Source of the DNA: Streptomyces sp. NBC_01260
Lineage (GTDB): Bacteria > Actinomycetota > Actinomycetes > Streptomycetales > Streptomycetaceae
Direction: 5' to 3'
DNA: 64,000 bases
Assembly (NCBI RefSeq): GCF_036226405.1
Contig: NZ_CP108464.1
Span: 2,852,001 to 2,916,000, forward strand
Shown here: one piece after another, positions 14,616 through 23,385 of the stretch
Layout: each line of letters starts with the position of its first letter
How positions within the stretch are numbered: the stretch's first letter is position 1
Position numbers and translations under genes: made by a program
The notes under the pieces: model-generated
Told to the model about the DNA's origin: nothing
Database searches by the model: none
Seen by the model: only the letters and a program-made list of their open reading frames with translations

Positions 14616-17252
14616 TCAGGGTTTGGGTAGCCAGTCCATCGCGGCCCTGACGACCCGCTTGCCGAGTGGCGTGAGTCTCATGGGGCGGCCTCGTTCGGCT
14701 CGTTCGAGCAGTGGGCCACCCAGTTCGCGGGCCAGCCGGTTGATCTGAGTGACGAGGGTGGGCCCGTTGACCCCCATGTCCCGGGCTGCCACGCCGAGGG
14801 TGGGGTAGGCGGAAGCCTTCACGAAACGCAGGAGTCGCTCTTCGGCGGCAAGGCCGTTGAGTGCGGGTTGCAGCAAGCGGGGAGCCTCCCTGGCCTTGTC
14901 CTCGATGCGGAGGCTCTCGTCATGGCTTGCGCCGCCGCGAGGACGCAAGGGGATCTTGTGCATCCTGGCCCACTTGGCGACGTTCGACATGGTCATGCCG
15001 GTCTCTTCAGCGATGTCAGCGAGGGTGCGACGGCGTGTGACGTACTGCTCGTGGAGCCATTCGCGAGTGATCTCCTGACGGTGCCGGTACTCCTTCGGAG
15101 CGCGGATCGGGATCCTGTACTTGTCGGCGATACCTCTGATCACGTCGGCCTTGACGCCGTAGAGCTCCCCGATGGCGCGCAGAGACATCCGCTGGTCTAT
15201 GTAGAGCCGCGTGAAGGTGGCTGGGTCAAGGGCTGCACGGACGGCATCGGAGACGGGGGCGGGCCACGAGCGTCGCTCGCTTGTATCGGGTGCCGGGTGC
15301 CGGTCAAGGAGGCAGCGCACGACGTCGATCGTCGTATGCAGGCGGGCGGCGGCCTGGGTGGCCGTCATTTCTTCGTGGCGGATCAGCCTGTGCAGTTCCT
15401 TGATGTCGATCTCGGAGGGGTGATGTCCGGGCAGGCTGAGGTCGTGGAGGAGATTGTCCGGCGGGTACCAGGTCACTGGTTCGTCGGTGATGCGGTTGCG
15501 ATGTAGGAACTCCTCGGCCGCATGGTCGAGATGCGCGAGGAGTTCCGGCGTCAACCGTCGGTACCGCATGGCGTGTTGGGCGCGGGCCGAGTCGTTCTCA
15601 GGGGTGCAGGTGGGTGGTGCCATTCGGGCTGGCAGGCCACTGATACGCAGGAACAGGTAGCTCCTGAAGAGCCGGGCAAGCGTGCCCGTGCCGCGGACGA
15701 CGTCGCATTCTCTAGCGATATCGGCCCACTGTTCATCGGGGAGCAGGAGGCTGTAGTCGATGCGCTGGCGCCGTTGGTAGTCGATCGGGGCCGGGTGGGT
15801 GTCGAAGTAGTCCGCAATGTGGATCAGTGCGGCTTGGATATCCGGCCACTGCTGATGCTCTCGCAGGTGACCGAGCAGGCGGGAAGCCATGAATCCGGTC
15901 GTGGCCTTGCCCAGGCGTTCGGCGATGACGTCAATGGACTGGCGGTTGCCGACAAGTCCGAGGAGACAGGACAGGGCCGGCCTCATGATCCGGTAGTCGT
16001 GGAGCTCGAGCGGTACGAGGGGTAGGGCAAGTTCGGGCCAGAGTGCGGCCGGAAGTGAGCGGAGACGCCGGGCAGGAACGTCGTGCAATTGAGTGCCTGG
16101 ACGGGGGGCCTGAACGCGGTACCGGAGCTGGTAGACGGCCTGGAGCTGAGGGCCGACGGTCGCGAGCTGAATCGCACGGAGGGTTTCGGTGGTGCCCCTG
16201 CCCCATGGGGCGAGGAGCCTTCGACCGAGTGACAGGCGAGATTCGCGGTCGTCGCCTTGGGTGATCCAACGTGCAGCGGTGCCGGCTTGCTGGATGTCCG
16301 GTCGGGTCAGGATCTTCACTGCGAGGACGACACCGGCTGCAGTCATGGCAGCGCTCTTCGGGCTATGCATCCCCAAACGAGGCTGAGTGCCGACGTTGGA
16401 CGGGGCGAAGACGGCGTTCAACTCGTCGGCGCTGATGGGGAGGTCCGTGGGTAGTCGTTCGGCCAGGGTTTGGCGGGGAGCGTGGAGGAGGATCTCCCCA
16501 ACGAGCGCTCGCAGGTCGGCGAGGGCTTCGAGTGCGGATCGCGGGTGGTCAGCGTAGGGGCCGAGGGCTGTGGTGCCGGAGTCGGCGATCGCGTACACGA
16601 GCCGCTGTGCGTCCAGTACGGGATGGTCGGCGTCGAGGAGCGGGGTGGCCGCTTGGGCGAGATCGGCGTCGCATCGTCGTCGGCCGGGAGCGGAGCTGAC
16701 CGCTTGCACAGTGTTCGGGCAACGCCCGGGGTGCGGGATCTCGCGGGTGGCCGTAGCCCGGGTTCTCTGTAGGCCTCGGCACTGAGGGCAGTGGTCGGCC
16801 AGCAGCCGGTTGTGCCTGATGCAGGCGAACGACCAGCCCAGTCGCCAGCTCAGCTGCCAGCGTCCCCCCGATTCGGCCAGGCAGTCCGTGCAAAAACGCG
16901 CGCCAGTGCCCTTTCCCCAGCGCGTCGCATTGAGCACCAGGCCAGAGCGGGGGTCAAGGTCCAGAACCCGCTGGTCGTAATGGGCCAGGGTCATCGCGTG
17001 CAGGGTCTCGACGGGTGTACCAGTGGCCTCGGCGATGGACGCGGCCATGCCCGAGGTGAGGCGCCTGGTCAGGATCTCGGTCGAGGTGCTGCCGACCGGG
17101 AGTTCATCATCGAGCGCGTGCAGCCCCAGGCCGCTGAGAACATCGCCAAGGGGTGTGTGAAGGCGGTGTGCGAGTGCCTCGAGCCAGGAGTCGAGCGCCT
17201 CACCTGGTAGCGCCTTGATCCTGATGGGAAACGTCCCCGGGGAATTCCTCAT
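14616..17252 (-). CDS. tniQ: TniQ/TnsD-family target selector with C-terminal LysR-like HTH
   Basis: An 878-residue protein. The N-terminal TniQ domain starts KALPGEALDSWLEALAHRL. A zinc-finger block lies at residues 121-158 (FCTDC ... WSFACIRHNRLLADHCPQC). The middle is helical. Around residues 690-760 are repeated HTH-type segments (LYIDQRMSLRAIGELYGVKADVI; YVTRRRTLADIAEETGMTMSNVAKWARM). The last 80 residues look like a LysR-type winged helix (YPTLGVAARDMGVNGPTLVTQINRLARELG, then PMRLTPLGKRVV). In Tn7, TnsD binds the attachment site and recruits TnsC; this protein should play that role. Its start overlaps the tnsC stop by four bases. Confidence 0.88.
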   Translation of the reverse strand: MRNSPGTFPIRIKALPGEALDSWLEALAHRLHTPLGDVLSGLGLHALDDELPVGSTSTEILTRRLTSGMAASIAEATGTPVETLHAMTLAHYDQRVLDLDPRSGLVLNATRWGKGTGARFCTDCLAESGGRWQLSWRLGWSFACIRHNRLLADHCPQCRGLQRTRATATREIPHPGRCPNTVQAVSSAPGRRRCDADLAQAATPLLDADHPVLDAQRLVYAIADSGTTALGPYADHPRSALEALADLRALVGEILLHAPRQTLAERLPTDLPISADELNAVFAPSNVGTQPRLGMHSPKSAAMTAAGVVLAVKILTRPDIQQAGTAARWITQGDDRESRLSLGRRLLAPWGRGTTETLRAIQLATVGPQLQAVYQLRYRVQAPRPGTQLHDVPARRLRSLPAALWPELALPLVPLELHDYRIMRPALSCLLGLVGNRQSIDVIAERLGKATTGFMASRLLGHLREHQQWPDIQAALIHIADYFDTHPAPIDYQRRQRIDYSLLLPDEQWADIARECDVVRGTGTLARLFRSYLFLRISGLPARMAPPTCTPENDSARAQHAMRYRRLTPELLAHLDHAAEEFLHRNRITDEPVTWYPPDNLLHDLSLPGHHPSEIDIKELHRLIRHEEMTATQAAARLHTTIDVVRCLLDRHPAPDTSERRSWPAPVSDAVRAALDPATFTRLYIDQRMSLRAIGELYGVKADVIRGIADKYRIPIRAPKEYRHRQEITREWLHEQYVTRRRTLADIAEETGMTMSNVAKWARMHKIPLRPRGGASHDESLRIEDKAREAPRLLQPALNGLAAEERLLRFVKASAYPTLGVAARDMGVNGPTLVTQINRLARELGGPLLERAERGRPMRLTPLGKRVVRAAMDWLPKP

Positions 17253-18364
17253 GCGGACTGGCGTGACCGGGGGCGGCTGGTCAGACGGCGAGCTTCCAGG
17301 GCTGCTTCGAGTTCACGCCGGGCGTTCTCGGACGCCTCGTCGCTTTTCACACGGTCGAGCAGTTCCTTGTCCAGGCACTCGCTGCCGCTGCGGACGGCCC
17401 GCTGGCAACCACGGTTGATCAGTGTCATGAGTGAGCCGATGTGGCCAGTGCTGCGGGAGAAGAGGTAGTCGGACAGGTCGTTGGCGAGCATCCCGGGGTA
17501 CTTGTCCGTCAGGACGATGCGCCGTTCCAGCGCCAAGAGCATCTGCTTCCACTCTCGCCGCCCCATCTCGTTCGTGATCGTGAAGGGGCGCACGTCCAGC
17601 CGGGTGGTACGGCGGCCCGTCTGGGCCAGCGCAGTGTCCCCCGCTGCGGATCCCTCGCTGAAGAGACCCTTGTCGGCCAGTCCGACCCCGACCATCAGCA
17701 GGGTCACGGGGAACTCGTTGGCGATCCACTTCAGATGGTTACTGACCTCGATGCCGCTCGTCTTCCCCCACTTGAGGAAGTGCAGGTCGTCAAGGGCAAG
17801 CACGCGGACCTCACAGGACAGCATGCAGTCCAGAGCCCGTCGGCCGAGTTGGACGGTGGTGCCACGAGATCGGCCCGGATGCTCGAAGAACTCCAGCATG
17901 GCCCGGTTGAGGTCCTTCATTCCGGTGTTGCCGGTCAGCCCGACCCGGCAGACCGGCCACCGCTCGTGCCCATGCTCGGTGAACTCGCCCTTCTCGGCGA
18001 TCTCTCTGCGGTGGAACTCGCGCAGGAAGGCCAGGACCGATGTGGTCTTGCCCAGCCCGGGAAAGGCATCGATGGCCACCGCTCCCTTGGCCTTGTCGCC
18101 GTCCTGCAAGTTGCTGTCAGTGATGTCCCACAGGTCCTCGTGCAGTTCGACCAGCTGCGGGGTCTTGATCGGCCCGAGGTTGGCATGCCATTCGCGTCGT
18201 GACCGGTCGTACTCAGCCCGCGCCTGCGTGCCGAGTTCCTTGAGCTGCTTTCGCGTAAGCGCCTCGGGCTGCTGTCGCCGGGGCGCGTCGGCGAACGCCT
18301 TGAAGTCCTCCTTCTTCGACAGAGCCAAGTTGCCTGGGTTCGACAGTCCGGCAACAGGGCTCAC
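17249..18364 (-). CDS. tnsC: TnsC-family AAA+ transposition regulator
   Basis: A 371-residue ATPase with Walker A DAFPGLGKTT (99-108) and Walker B VRVLALDDLHF (186-196). TGNTGMKDLNRAMLEFFEHPGR and the later LLMVGVGLADK and YLFSRSTGHIGSLMTLINRGC are typical of TnsC/TniB proteins. It should couple target recognition by TniQ to the TnsA/TnsB transposase. GTG 18364 overlaps the tnsB stop (GTGA) and the gene's own stop overlaps the tniQ start, so the four genes are translationally coupled. Confidence 0.9.
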   Translation of the reverse strand: MSPVAGLSNPGNLALSKKEDFKAFADAPRRQQPEALTRKQLKELGTQARAEYDRSRREWHANLGPIKTPQLVELHEDLWDITDSNLQDGDKAKGAVAIDAFPGLGKTTSVLAFLREFHRREIAEKGEFTEHGHERWPVCRVGLTGNTGMKDLNRAMLEFFEHPGRSRGTTVQLGRRALDCMLSCEVRVLALDDLHFLKWGKTSGIEVSNHLKWIANEFPVTLLMVGVGLADKGLFSEGSAAGDTALAQTGRRTTRLDVRPFTITNEMGRREWKQMLLALERRIVLTDKYPGMLANDLSDYLFSRSTGHIGSLMTLINRGCQRAVRSGSECLDKELLDRVKSDEASENARRELEAALEARRLTSRPRSRQSA

Positions 18365-20499
18365 ATGTCCTCCAGGGCATCGGCGTAGAAGTCGTCCTCG
18401 TCGGTGAGGTCTTCGAGATCGGCAGCGTCGTCATCGCCGGCTTCGGCCACGGCCTCCGGGTCCGCTGCGACCGGCTCGGACAATCCCTCCCCCAGTGCCT
18501 TGCGTACGGAGGGCAGCGAGACGACCGGATCCGTCGCGCCCTCGGTCTCCGGCAATTCGATGCCCGCCTGTTCCCGCGACAGCCGCAATGCCATCCGCCG
18601 CTCGGCGATCGAGGTTCCCAGACCGAGGTTCCAGCGCTCCAGCAGATCGGCGACGGCCAGTCGGTCATCGGGGTAGCGGTACTTCGCCGCGGCCAGCTTC
18701 CGGGCGAACGCCAGCGCGTCCTCGCTCAGTGGCATATCGGCCGACGGCGCGTGCTCCCAGATCAGTGGGTGCCAGCGGCGATCGGCTGGATCACGGAAGT
18801 AGATCCGGGTGATGTCATCGGGGTCCACCTGGAAGGGCCAACTGCCCTCGGCCGGGCCCCGGTGAGGGCTCTTGGCATTGCGGTACGGATTGAGCGCGGG
18901 CCCGTTGTAGCGGCGACGGCCGATCTCGACGCCGTAGTGCTGGATGGTGCGCCACTCGGTCCGCAGGAACTCGAAGGCCAAGTCCCGGTCCCGGGGTACC
19001 TCGATATAGCCGGCCCTGGCCATGCCGTGCTCGAACATCGCGGCAGGTGACAGCCGCAGCCCCGGTACTCCGGGATCGACCAGCCCCGCGTGCGGCCGAC
19101 AGTGGTACACCGTGGCGGTCCACTCCCGGACGATCTCCTCCAGCTCGTCCAGAAAGAAGAACGCGTCGTCCTCCGGGCTCTCGCCCCGAGAGTGGATGTC
19201 CGGCCCCTTGTAGCCCGGGAGAGCCTGCAACAGCCCCTCCCGCAGGGTCCGGAAATACCGCTCCACGGGCCCCTTGTCCCTGCCTGTCCGCAGCCTCGCA
19301 GGCTGCACCGACACCCCCAACCGACGGCAGACACTGGTCAGATGCTCCGAGACGTAGACCTTGCCGTGGTCAACCACCAGCGTCTCCGGAACCAGCGCCG
19401 GCGAGGCGAACCCCGGCCCCTCGGCCGCCTCGACGTCCACCAGGACCGTTCGCGGAATGCCGTGCTCGGGCCAGACCGCGTGCCGCGGCCAGTCACGCCC
19501 CGCTGGACGGGGACGGAACGACTGATAGAGCACCGCACTGATATCCACCGCCTTCGTGGAGACCGGCGTGATCCGAATCCCGGTGATGCATCGCGTGTAC
19601 CAGTCCATGCCTACCGAAAGCTCGGCCTGCAGCCACCTCAGCGTGACCGGATCGAATGCGAAAACGTCCAGTCGCGTGGAGTCCATCACCAGGTACTCAC
19701 CCGGCCGCGTCGGCCGCAGCTTCCCGTACACCCCGTCCGGACGGTCCGCGATGTCCCGGTTCCGCTTCGTACTCAGCCGGAACAGCGGATGCTGCCGCTC
19801 CAGATCCTCAAGGAGACGAAACGCAGTCGCCCGGCTGGGCAGCTTCACCACGTCCGCCCCGAACCGCGCGATCACCCGGGCCCGCGTCCTCTCGATCACC
19901 ATCGTCCGCGACGGCTTCGACTCCCCGGTGTGCTCGACCATCACCTCCAACGCGGTTTCCACCCACCGCTCATCCGTCTTCGCCTGCGATCGGCGGGCCA
20001 GCCCCTTCTTCGGCGCCAGACCGGCCTCGCCATGGCTGCGGAAGTCGGCGACCCACTGCTTCACCGTACGAAGAGACACCCCCAGTTCGGAGGCCTTTGC
20101 CGCGTACCGGGCTTCCCAGGACCGGTCCGAGGTGTACTCCTGGCGGGGCTCTCCCTCCCGTGCCAGCTCTGAACTACCTGACCGGAACCCTGTGATGATC
20201 TCTCGCACGTGCTCGGACCGCTCCAGGAGTTTCGCCCGATCCGCCGTCCCCAGCTGCCCCAGCACCACGGACGCGATCTCTACGTCGTCGTCGGCCGACG
20301 GGCCCGGCCCATCAGGAATGACGGCCGCCCGATCGGAGAACAGCAACTCCGCGAGCGACAGTCGCAGCAGCCGTCCCCTGCCATTCTTCAGGACCACTTC
20401 ATTGCCTGCCGTGGTCGCAGCCATCTGCACCACCTCGACGGTCTCCCCGTCGTAGCGGAACCGCGTACCGACTCCGACCCGTGCTCCAGCGTCGCTCAT
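18361..20499 (-). CDS. tnsB: TnsB-family DDE transposase
   Basis: A 712-residue protein of the Mu/Tn7 integrase class. An N-terminal helix-turn-helix region (residues 125-180, RYAAKASELGVSLRTVKQWVADF) precedes the RNase H-like core. The catalytic triad is Asp273 (YLVMDSTRLD), Asp377 (LVVDHGKVYVSEHL) and Glu413 (GRDKGPVERYFRTLREGL). A C-terminal region (YNGPALNPYR ... DPDDITRIYFRD) matches the Mu-type C-terminal barrel. It should bind the GTCTC boxes at both ends and cut the 3' strands. Confidence 0.92.
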   Translation of the reverse strand: MSDAGARVGVGTRFRYDGETVEVVQMAATTAGNEVVLKNGRGRLLRLSLAELLFSDRAAVIPDGPGPSADDDVEIASVVLGQLGTADRAKLLERSEHVREIITGFRSGSSELAREGEPRQEYTSDRSWEARYAAKASELGVSLRTVKQWVADFRSHGEAGLAPKKGLARRSQAKTDERWVETALEVMVEHTGESKPSRTMVIERTRARVIARFGADVVKLPSRATAFRLLEDLERQHPLFRLSTKRNRDIADRPDGVYGKLRPTRPGEYLVMDSTRLDVFAFDPVTLRWLQAELSVGMDWYTRCITGIRITPVSTKAVDISAVLYQSFRPRPAGRDWPRHAVWPEHGIPRTVLVDVEAAEGPGFASPALVPETLVVDHGKVYVSEHLTSVCRRLGVSVQPARLRTGRDKGPVERYFRTLREGLLQALPGYKGPDIHSRGESPEDDAFFFLDELEEIVREWTATVYHCRPHAGLVDPGVPGLRLSPAAMFEHGMARAGYIEVPRDRDLAFEFLRTEWRTIQHYGVEIGRRRYNGPALNPYRNAKSPHRGPAEGSWPFQVDPDDITRIYFRDPADRRWHPLIWEHAPSADMPLSEDALAFARKLAAAKYRYPDDRLAVADLLERWNLGLGTSIAERRMALRLSREQAGIELPETEGATDPVVSLPSVRKALGEGLSEPVAADPEAVAEAGDDDAADLEDLTDEDDFYADALEDM

Positions 20500-21233
20500 G
20501 CCGACCTCCGGCAGACTCGGGACGGGCGGAGCGGGCGGTCGAGGTCTACGAGAAGCTCGTGAGTCCAGAGCAAGTGGTGTACAGCAGAGCGCACTTGCTG
20601 CTCCGCGTATCCCGGAATCCGGCTCGCGATCTGCCCCAGCCGAACATCATCGAGATCGACACCACGCAGCTCGGCCAGGAGATCGGCGCCGAACAGCCAG
20701 GACCGCCGATAGCCGGCCAGGAAACGGATGTTCTCCAACTCCGCTGGTGGAGGCTCGCTCCAGACCTCGTACTGCCAGCCGCGCGACTCCACCACTCTGC
20801 GGGTCCAGTCGAAGGTGAAGGCCACTTCGGGCTTGGACACGCGACGCAGCGGCTTGACGTCTACTACTACGGGCCCTTGTCCGGTGATCAGCAAGTAGTC
20901 CGGGATGTGCTTGCGGACCTTCCCCTCCAGCGCCGCCTTCAGCAGGAACGGCTGGGCCACAATGTGGCGTACAGAGGGATCGAAATCGGCGAAGAGCAGG
21001 CGTGCCAACTCCAGCCGTGACTCGTAGATCACGTGGTCGTTCGTCGTCGCCGACCAATAGATTCCTGAGTAGTGCTTCTGCCCCTTGAACCAGCGGAACG
21101 TTCGCCACGGCGTCGCCGATGCAAGGAGCTCGACGGGCACCTCGCTCCAGGCCCGGTCCTCGACCACCGCGCGCCCCTCGGGACGGACGCTCACAGACGC
21201 AGCGAATTCCCCCACCGCACACCCCCCAGCCAC
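20496..21233 (-). CDS. tnsA: TnsA-family endonuclease
   Basis: A 245-residue protein with a PD-(D/E)XK core: Glu71 (VIYESRLELARLL), Asp112 (KHIPDYLLI) and the VVVDVKP motif with Lys127. The N-terminal WFKGQKHYSGIYWSATTNDHV is typical. The C-terminal part (IASRIPGYAEQQVRSAVHHLLWTHELLVDLDRPL) is the helical TnsA C-domain. TnsA cuts the 5' strands, so the presence of an apparently intact gene predicts cut-and-paste movement. GTG 21233 is the outermost start; GTG 21215 with a G-rich SD is an alternative. The gene is the closest to the right end. Confidence 0.9.
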   Translation of the reverse strand: MAGGCAVGEFAASVSVRPEGRAVVEDRAWSEVPVELLASATPWRTFRWFKGQKHYSGIYWSATTNDHVIYESRLELARLLFADFDPSVRHIVAQPFLLKAALEGKVRKHIPDYLLITGQGPVVVDVKPLRRVSKPEVAFTFDWTRRVVESRGWQYEVWSEPPPAELENIRFLAGYRRSWLFGADLLAELRGVDLDDVRLGQIASRIPGYAEQQVRSAVHHLLWTHELLVDLDRPLRPSRVCRRSA

Positions 21234-21331
21234 AGATCAACTTTCTGTGCAGCCAAGGTGCCAGCGCAGCGAACGCAGGCGGGATAGATCACCGTTCTCG
21301 TCACCCGAATAGGTGACGCTCCGACCTGCGA

Positions 21332-21407
21332 GTCTCACGGCGACGGCATAAATGCCGCCGCCGTGCAATTCTCACTGAGATTATGCAGCGAGTTTTGAGA
21401 CCCTACA
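21332..21407. repeat. Right end of the transposon: TnsB-site array
   Basis: Reading inward from 21407 gives TGTAGGGTCTCAAAACTCGC, then ATCTCAGTGAG... near 21381. An oppositely oriented GTCTCACGGCGACGGCATAA begins at 21332. The outermost 11 bp are identical to the left end. Confidence 0.8.
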
Positions 21408-21412
21408 GCCCT
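21408..21412. repeat. Target-site duplication, right copy (GCCCT)
   Basis: GCCCT immediately follows the right end and equals 8200-8204. It lies 17 bp from the first base of the ompA-like stop codon (21430-21432). Confidence 0.85.
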
Positions 21413-21429
21413 GCTGCGTTCAGGTCGGG

Positions 21430-22086
21430 TCAGGAAGAGCTGCCGCGCGGGAAGGAGACCTCCACGCGACGGTTCTTCTTCCGGCCCTCTTCCGTGCTGT
21501 TGTCGGCGATCGGGTACTCCTCGCCGTAGCCGCGGATCTCGAAGGTGATGCTCGAACCGAGTTCCTTGGACAACACCGTGTTCACCGATTCGGCACGCTG
21601 CTTGGACAGGACGTCGCCGTGCTCGGAGGAACCGAGGTCGTCGGTGAACCCGAAGATCCTGACCTTCGTGGCCTTCTGCTTCTTGATCTCGTCGGCGATG
21701 GCCGAGATACGGGAATTGGCCGCGCCGCTCAGCTTGGCGCTGTCCTTACCGAAAAGGACCTCGGACTGCAACGCGAACTTGATGTTCGCGTTCGTATCCT
21801 CGCGACGCTCCTGACCCCCCTCGTCCTCAACCACCTGGATGATGTCGAGGACTCTGGCCGGAGCGAGCTTGCTGCCCTCTGGCATCTTGAGATCGGGATC
21901 ATTCCCGTCCAGGTCTACCGGTGGCTTCTCCGAAACTTCCGTTCCCGGAGGCACACTCGGACCTTCATCCGCCTGAGCCGCTGGCGCACCGAGGACCGAC
22001 ACACAAGACAGCAGGAGGGCAGAAGCAAATACTTTTCCTGCAACCTGCCTTGACTGACGCAGAGATGTGTAAGTCATTTCAGCCAT
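21430..22086 (-). CDS. Secreted OmpA-family protein of the Tad locus
   Basis: A 218-residue protein with a signal peptide (VFASALLLSCVSVLGAPAAQA) and a C-terminal OmpA peptidoglycan-binding domain (LQSEVLFGKDSAKLSGAANS, VRIFGFTDDLGSSEHGDVLSKQRAESVNTVL, FEIRGYGEEYPIADNSTEEGRKKNRRVEVSF). It is the last gene of the Tad operon and probably anchors or spaces the pilus machinery at the cell wall. ATG 22086 overlaps the upstream stop by one base (TGATG). Its 3' end faces the right end of the transposon and is the best candidate for the attachment sequence. Confidence 0.88.
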   Translation of the reverse strand: MAEMTYTSLRQSRQVAGKVFASALLLSCVSVLGAPAAQADEGPSVPPGTEVSEKPPVDLDGNDPDLKMPEGSKLAPARVLDIIQVVEDEGGQERREDTNANIKFALQSEVLFGKDSAKLSGAANSRISAIADEIKKQKATKVRIFGFTDDLGSSEHGDVLSKQRAESVNTVLSKELGSSITFEIRGYGEEYPIADNSTEEGRKKNRRVEVSFPRGSSS

Positions 22087-22682
22087 CACCCAGAGATCTT
22101 CAGCGAAGTGGTCGCGAACGTCGGCAGGGTGAAGTCAACCTCAGTCGTCGTACTCGGCGGCGCCGGGAACTGCATGAATACAGGGGTGGACTTGCCGGGC
22201 TGGACTGCCGACATGTCCGTGGTGCAGAGGCACCGCCCATCGGTGTCACGGAGGATGTAGTAGCGCTTCTTACCCGTCTTGTCCACCAACGTCGCGCCAC
22301 CGACAGAGTTGAGATTGCTGTTCACGATGGTGGTCTCGGCGCCGGCCCAAGCGGACGGGTTCACAGGGGTGTCACCCTTGTTCGTCAGTTCTCCCTGCAC
22401 GGTGACGAACCCACCAGAGTCACGTTTCACTTCGTTGATGACCAGCAGCATGCCCTTGTCACCGTTGACTTGTGCGAGTTTCACATTCGGGTCCACCTGG
22501 TCCCCGGCGGCGGTGTCCTGCTTTGCTCCCTTGTCCCCGCCCGAGGTCTTGGACGACGAACCTGGGTCCTTCGTCTCTACACCGTCGTCGCCGCCGCAAC
22601 CGCTGACGACGAAGGCCAGAGCGGCCACCATCGAAGCAGCCGCTACAACCCTTCGGGACTTTGTGGTGCGCCGAATGCTCAT
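22086..22682 (-). CDS. Tad-locus lipoprotein
   Basis: A 198-residue protein with a lipobox LAFVVSGC (Cys29), followed by a Gly/Ser/Lys-rich linker and a beta-rich domain (MLLVINEVKRDSGGFVTVQGELTNKGDTPVNPSAW ... TDGRCLCTTDMSAVQPGKSTPVFMQFPAPP). The domain resembles DUF4352/immunoglobulin-like extracellular domains. It is coupled to the OmpA gene by a TGATG overlap, so it is likely part of the outer face of the pilus system. The exact function is unknown. Confidence 0.8.
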   Translation of the reverse strand: MSIRRTTKSRRVVAAASMVAALAFVVSGCGGDDGVETKDPGSSSKTSGGDKGAKQDTAAGDQVDPNVKLAQVNGDKGMLLVINEVKRDSGGFVTVQGELTNKGDTPVNPSAWAGAETTIVNSNLNSVGGATLVDKTGKKRYYILRDTDGRCLCTTDMSAVQPGKSTPVFMQFPAPPSTTTEVDFTLPTFATTSLKISG

Positions 22683-22713
22683 GGGTTCAGAATCCTTTAC
22701 TCGTCGTTCGCTG

Positions 22714-23385
22714 TCAGTCGTCGATCAGGTGCACGGCAAAGAGCAACTTCATCAGGCCAGCCAGGGGGTCACTGTCACTCAGGTCGATGGTGACGTTCCG
22801 TCCGCCACAACTGAATGCAACAGGACCGGGTGTGTCCTTCGAGCCGTCCTTGCCCTTGTCGTCGCCTTGACCCGGATCGGGTACTTCGGGGGCAGGCTTC
22901 GAGCTGCACCGAAACTTGATCACTGCCGTTGCCGTCGCTGTGGCGTGCTCGTTCTCCGTACCGGGGAGGAGAGAGTCGCCGACGGTGTAGCGGGTCTTGA
23001 CTCTGGCTGTGACCTTGTCCTGCAGATACCCGGGGACCCAGTGGCACCCTCGAGGGACGCGGTCGTTCCCCTCAAGATCCGAACGATTGTCGGACGCGAG
23101 TATCTGGGCCTCGTTGCAACCGTCCCAGCCGTACTGGTGGAATTCCAGGAATTCCTCCAGCCCGTCGGGGGTCCGGAGAGCCTCCAGGAACGGAGGACCA
23201 AGCCCGTCACGGGCGGTCTGGGCAGCCGCAAGCGCGGCAGCGTCGGCTGCGCCTTGAGCTCCATTGCGCGTAGCGGAAGCCTGACCAACAGCAAAGAACG
23301 CGAACGCGAGGAAGAGCAGGCCCACCACCATCATCATGTAGATGGGGAAGGCCTGCCCTGCGTCGCTGCGGTCCCTCGCGGCCAT
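22714..23385 (-). CDS. Tad pilus-assembly TadG-like protein
   Basis: A 223-residue protein: the start MAARDRSDAGQAFPIYMMMVVGLLFLAFAFFAVGQA carries the N-terminal TadE/G-type hydrophobic segment, then GAQGAADAAALAAAQ, the typical TadG_N pattern. The rest is extracellular with several Cys and a Lys/Asp/Gly linker. Its ATG overlaps the stop of the pilin gene (TAATG), so it is translated with the pilin. Confidence 0.8.
   Translation of the reverse strand: MAARDRSDAGQAFPIYMMMVVGLLFLAFAFFAVGQASATRNGAQGAADAAALAAAQTARDGLGPPFLEALRTPDGLEEFLEFHQYGWDGCNEAQILASDNRSDLEGNDRVPRGCHWVPGYLQDKVTARVKTRYTVGDSLLPGTENEHATATATAVIKFRCSSKPAPEVPDPGQGDDKGKDGSKDTPGPVAFSCGGRNVTIDLSDSDPLAGLMKLLFAVHLIDD

Larger units (their letters stand above)
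8205..21407. mobile_element. Tn7-like transposon (TnsA/B/C/TniQ) with cargo, in tandem with a mini-element
   Basis: The outer ends are TGTAGGGTCTC (8205) and GAGACCCTACA (ending 21407), starting TGT and finishing ACA as in Tn7-like elements, with exact GCCCT duplications outside. The right side holds tnsA, tnsB, tnsC and tniQ in that order, all transcribed inward from the right end with 4-bp overlaps. The left half is cargo. A second left end at 8432 and an internal right-type end at 8427 show that 8205-8427 is a separate mini-element and that the full element proper is probably 8432-21407. No integron-type genes or CRISPR-Cas genes are present; target choice presumably rests on the TniQ/TnsD protein. 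Confidence 0.9.

Noticed and set aside
17249..17252. Frameshift between tnsC and tniQ
   Set aside because: The 4-bp overlap is normal translational coupling; both proteins have complete domains.
8205..21407. CRISPR-associated (CAST) transposon
   Set aside because: No Cas genes, repeats or tracrRNA-like sequence were found within the element; one large TniQ/TnsD protein explains targeting.
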